Shown one piece after another: positions 59,798 to 64,000 of a DNA stretch of 64,000 nt. The stretch lies in NCBI GenBank assembly GCA_004335835.1, contig RWJK01001200.1, forward strand, positions 25,556-89,555, given 5' to 3'. Source of the stretch: Scenedesmus sp. ARA3. Lineage: Eukaryota; Chlorophyta; Chlorophyceae; Sphaeropleales; Scenedesmaceae. The stretch's first letter is position 1; every line of letters starts with the position of its first letter. The notes under the pieces were generated by a model. The model saw only the letters and a list, made by a program, of their open reading frames with translations. It had not been told where the DNA came from and ran no database searches. The position numbers were made by a program, and so were the translations under genes.

Positions 59798-61850
59798 ATG
59801 CCACACAGCAGCAAGCAGAAAGCCAGCCGGAAGTCGTCTGTCAAACCACTTAAAACAAAGCCTGGCGTGGCAAGTGCTGCAGATGTGAAGAAAATGCATC
59901 GACAGGTCCTGCGGCAGGCTTGTCAGCTGTCGCTTGAAGAGCGATCCATGGAGCTTGCCAAAACGCGACACATGGTAAGAATAAGCCCGCACCAGTTCTT
60001 AAAGGAAGAGACGGGCCGTGTTCCCGCGATCCTGTGGCAGAACGTGGCCTGCAGCAGTAGAGCAGCTGGATTACAACAGCTGAACCAGGAACAGCTGGCT
60101 CACACTGCTCATGAGCGTTGTCACACGTGCCCTTGCAGGTCTTGTGCGATTTTGTGGTGCATCAGGTGAGCGAAGCCTGGAATGAGACGCAAGTGTCCGC
60201 TGACCGCAGCAGTACAGGCATTCTAGCAGTGACGTTTGGCCAACGACGCACGTCCACTGCTGCAGAGCAGCGCTACGCAGCAGCTGTGCATGCCAAGCTG
60301 TTGATCAGAGCAATTAGGGATGACAATTTCAAACGCCTTACCTGCTTTGACCTGATTTGACCGCGGTGACCATGTTGACCAGTACTGAACATCAGTGCCT
60401 CCCTGAGCTGGCACAAAGCACCATAATGCCTTGCAGCCTTTGACAAAGACATCAGTATGAATTGCATTGCAACCTTCTGCAGCTATGGCCTTTTCACTTG
60501 GGCACAGTGCACTAACGGTAGGAGGCATGGAGGCGCATGAGGTATCCTCATCGCCACACACGTCCCCTTCCTTAACTTACGCGGGTGTTAAGTGTGAACA
60601 CACCACGCTCATTCATTCATTCACAGTGCACAAGATCTGCCTGGCCTCAGTGGAAATGTTCGCGGTGATGCTGTGGTGTTAGCTGCTCCTACACTGCGTA
60701 ACGCTCCATGACACTAACCGTATGCTGAAGTGGAATGTAGTTGCTCACTTTTTGAATTCTAATTCGAACGTTGCCTCTTGCAGGAGCTTGTAGTGTATGC
60801 ACTGCAGCACGGCCTGCCCCTGCCACCCCTGCCAGCCCACCCCACCACCAGCAGCAGCAGCAGCAGCAGCGGCAGCAGCAGCACCCATGACAGCCACAAC
60901 AGCCAAGCGCCACTCCCCCAGCCTGCACCGGCAGCAGCAGCAGCAGCAGCAGTGCTGGCAGCAGCAGGCGCCGGCTGCAGCAGCAGCACCCCCATTGCCG
61001 CCAGTTACGTGGCTGTCATGCTGCGCCGCGTAAGCCCTGAGCAGCTGCAGCAGGTGCGAGACTGGTCTGGCGAGGAGGACGTGAAGAAAATGACGCAGGT
61101 GAGCCAGATTTTGGCCGTATCTGGCCCTGGCTTGTGGGTTCGCACTCACTGGTTAGGAATCACGTCAGGTGCCCCCTCCCTCCTCCAGGTTCACCTCTTG
61201 CTATGAATATATGTAATTGATTGATTGATTGATTGAGCAAGGCAGATAGATCGTTAGAAGATTGGCTAATGACGCAGGTGAGCCAGGCAGATAGATCGTT
61301 AGAAGATTGGTTAATGACGCAGGTGAGCCAGGCAGATAGATCGTTAGAAGATTGGCTAATGACGCAGGTGAGCCAGGCAGATAGATCGTTAGAGGATTGG
61401 CTAATGGCGCAGGTGAGCCAGGCAGATAGATCGTTAGAAGATTGGCTAATGGCGCAGGTTGCTGTCATGACCTGATGTAATGGTTTGATACAATACTTGA
61501 TGTAAGTTGGGTGACTTGATGTAATGACTTGATGTAATGACTTGATGTAATGACTTGATGTAATGACTTGATGTAATGACTTGATGTAATGACTTGATGT
61601 AATGACTTGATGTAACACTGTTACTGACTTCATGTTAATTGGGTGACTTGATGTACTCTCTCTGGCACTGCCATCTCAAGGACCATTTGTAGCAGCATCT
61701 ATTCAGATGCTGCCATACACCGCACTGTCAGCATCACTTCACCGTTTGCTGCTGCTGCTGCTGCTGCTGCAAATGCATGTTTTCCGCAGACGCTGTTCCA
61801 CCAGCTGGTGGCTCTGTTGGAGCTGATCCAGCGGCAGGACGATGAGGAAG

Positions 61851-61898
<48 letters not shown>

Positions 61899-62309
61899 GC
61901 GACATGGCGCAAGATGCGCCATCAAACACAGCAGCAGCAGCAGCAGCAGCAGCTGCTGCTTTCGCTGCAGCCGGCTTTCCAGGTGGTGCTGACAGTGCCA
62001 GGCGGCAGCTAGAGCATCTGGTAGACGATGCAATGACAAAATTCGCAGTGGGGATGATCTTCAACTGCCGGGTCTTCGTGGAGTCAGCCTGCAACCATCA
62101 GATGCACGAGGGCTCGGTTCCTGTGGTGGCGCCCCAGTGTGAGTTGTTATTTTGGTTGGTACTTTGTTACTTTGCTCAGCGTGTCGGTAGCTTGCCGATG
62201 ACATACATACCATACATATGTTGCATGCCATACATGCCATACACATTGCACTTTGTTCTGGCCTTGGAACAACACTACATAGCATGCCTGTCTATATTCA
62301 GCGCCGCTC

Positions 62310-62343
<34 letters not shown>

Positions 62344-62537
62344 CTGCAGCCCACTGGAAGCGTGTGGCAAGGCGGCTGAAGCTCACCCAGGAGCAGCTGC
62401 TGCTGCTGCGCATCGCAGCAGACGAGTACAGCTGTATGGTGCAGCAGGAGCAGCGGGAGGGGCGGGTGCTGTTGCAGCTGGCGGCGGACTACCTGCCTAG
62501 CACCAACCTGGCCATCAAGGCTCAGCAGGAGTCTGCT

Positions 62538-62569
<32 letters not shown>

Positions 62570-62724
62570 GAAAGACGAGGATGAAGCAGTGGCAGCAGCA
62601 GTGAAACAGGAGCAGGGAGGACGTGAAGCAGGAGCAGCGGGTGCGAGCGGGATGGCAGGGCAGCTCCCAGCTGCTTGCAGCGCAGACCATCGACTCAGAG
62701 CTAGTGGTGATGCCAGCAGCTCTG

Positions 62725-62778
<54 letters not shown>

Positions 62779-62795
62779 AGTCAGCACTCTGTGGC

Positions 62796-62829
<34 letters not shown>

Positions 62830-63267
62830 GCGTCGAGTGCACGGACGCAGCAGCTGGTGGCAGCTTTGGCAGCAGCAATGAGGATCTAGGGGCTGCGTGG
62901 CAGAGGCACGTGGACCTGCGGCTGCTGCACATGACCGTAATCAGCTTCTTCCTGCTCAACACGCTCAGCAAGCAGCAGATCGCACAGGTGCGGCGCACAT
63001 GACACAAATAACACACATGTAACACTTGTGACACATGTAGCGCAGATAACGGTGGTCAGCTTCTTCCTGCTCAACACGCTCAGCAAGCAGCGGATCGCAC
63101 AGGTGCGGCGCACATGACACAAATAAAACGCATGTAACACTTGTATGACATGTTGTGCACATGTAATGCACATGGTAGTGATCAGCCTCTCCCTGCTCAA
63201 CACACTCAGCAAGCAGCAGATTGCACAGGTGCGGCATGGGCTGCATGTCTGCTTCTCACTGCTTGTC

Positions 63268-63302
<35 letters not shown>

Positions 63303-63640
63303 AGATGATCGTTGCGTCCTTTCCTGTACAGGTCATCTGTGCCGCAGTAGTGGAGGCGGCAGCAGACCTCTGCCGGCAGCAGGAGCAGCAGCAGCACTCG
63401 CTGCTGCAGCAGCAGCTGCTGCAGGACCCTCCTGATGATCTAGGAGTGGCAGAGCAACCAACAGCAGCAGCAGCAGCAGCTGTAGCTGAGCAGCAGCGTG
63501 GCACAGCCGCTAGGCTGTTGACTAACCCGGGTCACCAAATGCAGCACAGCCGTGTGCGGCAGACTGCCATGCAGCAGCAGGTGCGTGCGTGGTGGCGTGC
63601 AATGGGCGCCGAACCGCCAGACTTACCGGAGACGCAATGA
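59798..63640 (+). CDS. Unrecognised protein with poly-Gln, poly-Ala and helical regions, 613 aa
   Basis: Exons 59798-59974, 60139-60165 (27 nt), 60784-61098, 61790-62138, 62350-62987 and 63305-63640; phases close. The N-terminus is basic (SSKQKASRKSSVKPLKTKPG). Helical segments follow (KKMHRQVLRQACQLSLEERS, ELVVYALQHGL, YVAVMLRRVSPEQLQQVRDW). After a poly-Gln run (61856-61898) come EHLVDDAMTKFAVGMIFNCR and HWKRVARRLKLTQEQLLLL, then poly-Ala, then LLHMTVISFFLLNTLSKQQI. The basic N-terminus and Gln-rich helices would suit a transcription-related protein, but I see no bZIP, Myb or other named domain and assign no function. The 27-nt exon is the least certain call. Confidence 0.65.
61229..61462 (+). 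repeat. 45-bp x5 minisatellite encoding a 15-aa unit and carrying a splice donor
   Basis: Five near-identical units start at 61241, 61286, 61331, 61376 and 61421 and read in frame as SQADRSLEDWLMTQV. The end of each unit (AATGACGCAG|GTGAGCCAG) matches 19 bases across the real donor of exon 60784-61098. The array lies in the following intron, right after a short TTGA repeat (61216-61236). Confidence 0.9.
61512..61616 (+). repeat. 13-bp tandem repeat, about 8 units (TGACTTGATGTAA)
   Basis: Perfect or near-perfect tandem units in the same intron as the 45-bp array. Each unit contains a TGTAA pentamer, the algal poly(A) motif. Confidence 0.9.
61856..61898 (+). repeat. CAG run coding poly-Gln (~14 residues)
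   Basis: Uninterrupted CAG on the sense strand within exon 61790-62138, following an acidic stretch (DDEEEE). Alanine-coding GCA/GCT runs follow at 61930-61965, 62538-62570 and 62728-62780. Confidence 0.9.
63050..63235 (+). repeat. Two downstream copies of exon 62350-62987 end
   Basis: The exon end ISFFLLNTLSKQQIAQ plus GTGCGG donor recurs at about 63053-63105 and 63177-63230. Both retain the frame within the copy and a donor, and are separated by ACACAAATAACACATGTAACACTTG-like intron sequence. Confidence 0.85.
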
Positions 63641-63785
63641 GGCCTCAAAACCATCTGCGGCTAGGCGAATGCGCGCTTGTTGCACCACGTTTAGATAATA
63701 TTTCAGTTGGTGGCCGGATACAGCACCATGTGATGCTGGTGGTTGCGTTGAAGTGCAGTTCTTTCGGCTGTTGTTTGTTTGTTGC

Positions 63786-63790
63786 TGTAA
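63786..63790 (+). terminator. Candidate TGTAA poly(A) signal of the last gene
   Basis: TGTAA 146 bases after the stop at 63640; no gene seen from there to the window end. Confidence 0.5.
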
Positions 63791-64000
63791 TTGGACGAGG
63801 TGGGTGTGTTGTTGTTAGGCGAGGCTGGCAACGGTCCCGCATGCTGCGCTTGTTCTTGCATCAATGACTGTCATTGCTTGCATGCAGTTTGCATGCTTGC
63901 CATCTTTAATCAGGCGTGTGCGGTCACGTTGCGGTGTAGCGTTAGCCTACATCAATGCACTGAGTTGCAACCGACAGGCGTGCCAAATGTCAGGGGGGAG

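Noticed and set aside
61229..61616. Regular 45-bp and 13-bp repeats resembling a CRISPR array
   Set aside because: Units are contiguous with no unique spacers, in a eukaryotic intron, and the 45-bp unit shares a splice donor with the adjacent exon.
59798..63640. bZIP or other transcription-factor assignment for the last gene
   Set aside because: A basic N-terminus and Gln-rich helices are suggestive, but no basic-leucine-zipper spacing or other DNA-binding motif could be seen.

Overview
The window is nuclear DNA of a green alga. Genes are split into many short exons with GT-AG introns. Coding sequence is rich in CAG/AGC/GCA runs (poly-Gln, Ser, Ala), introns often end in (CTG)n-CAG, several genes have the algal TGTAA poly(A) motif shortly after the stop, and there is a complete-looking C-terminal two thirds of a cytoplasmic dynein-2 heavy chain. 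GC looks moderate, lower than expected for Chlamydomonas. A core chlorophyte, perhaps a scenedesmacean, is my guess and not a demonstrated fact. No tRNA, rRNA, CRISPR array or intact transposon was recognised.

Layout: 1-21.7 kb (+) is the IFT dynein heavy chain DHC1b, 39 exons in window, 5' end outside. 23.1-25.4 kb (-) holds a tandem pair of unrecognised single-exon genes, one intact and one with an in-frame TAG. 26.2-32.8 kb (-) is a nucleoporin NUP88/MOS7 gene, divergent from a peroxisomal acyl-CoA oxidase at 33.3-40.9 kb (+). Then on + come a small organelle-targeted GatB/YqeY-domain protein (42.1-44.0), a TPR protein with a likely organelle transit peptide (44.7-47.5), an MRS2/CorA-type Mg2+ transporter with an altered GMN motif (48.2-53.1), a leucine-rich-repeat protein (54.6-58.2) and an unrecognised poly-Gln/poly-Ala protein (59.8-63.6). 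The genes are functionally unrelated. In each multi-exon gene except the 5'-incomplete ones I chained exons from start to stop, and the phases close without a frameshift.

The most striking feature crosses gene boundaries. Nearly every gene carries tandem, partly decayed copies of sequence spanning its own splice junctions. Where the donor side was duplicated, 5'-truncated exon ends plus donor lie downstream of the true exon. Where the acceptor side was duplicated, 3'-truncated exon starts with their acceptor lie upstream. By eye I count about 26 donor-side and 20 acceptor-side cases. Unit sizes run from 21-22 bp (NUP88, acyl-CoA oxidase) through 45 bp (last gene) to about 100-180 bp (dynein, MRS2). 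The geometry fits simple tandem duplication across an exon-intron boundary, which lengthens introns and leaves arrays of decoy splice sites without changing the protein.

Other points of note: a fragment of the NUP88 3' end copied twice about 32 kb away; a cluster of perfect palindromes at 41.4-41.6 kb; and two assembly gaps (7696-7838 and 34601-34734) that both fall in or next to tandem copies. All gene calls come from reading the sequence and remembered family features; no database search was run.
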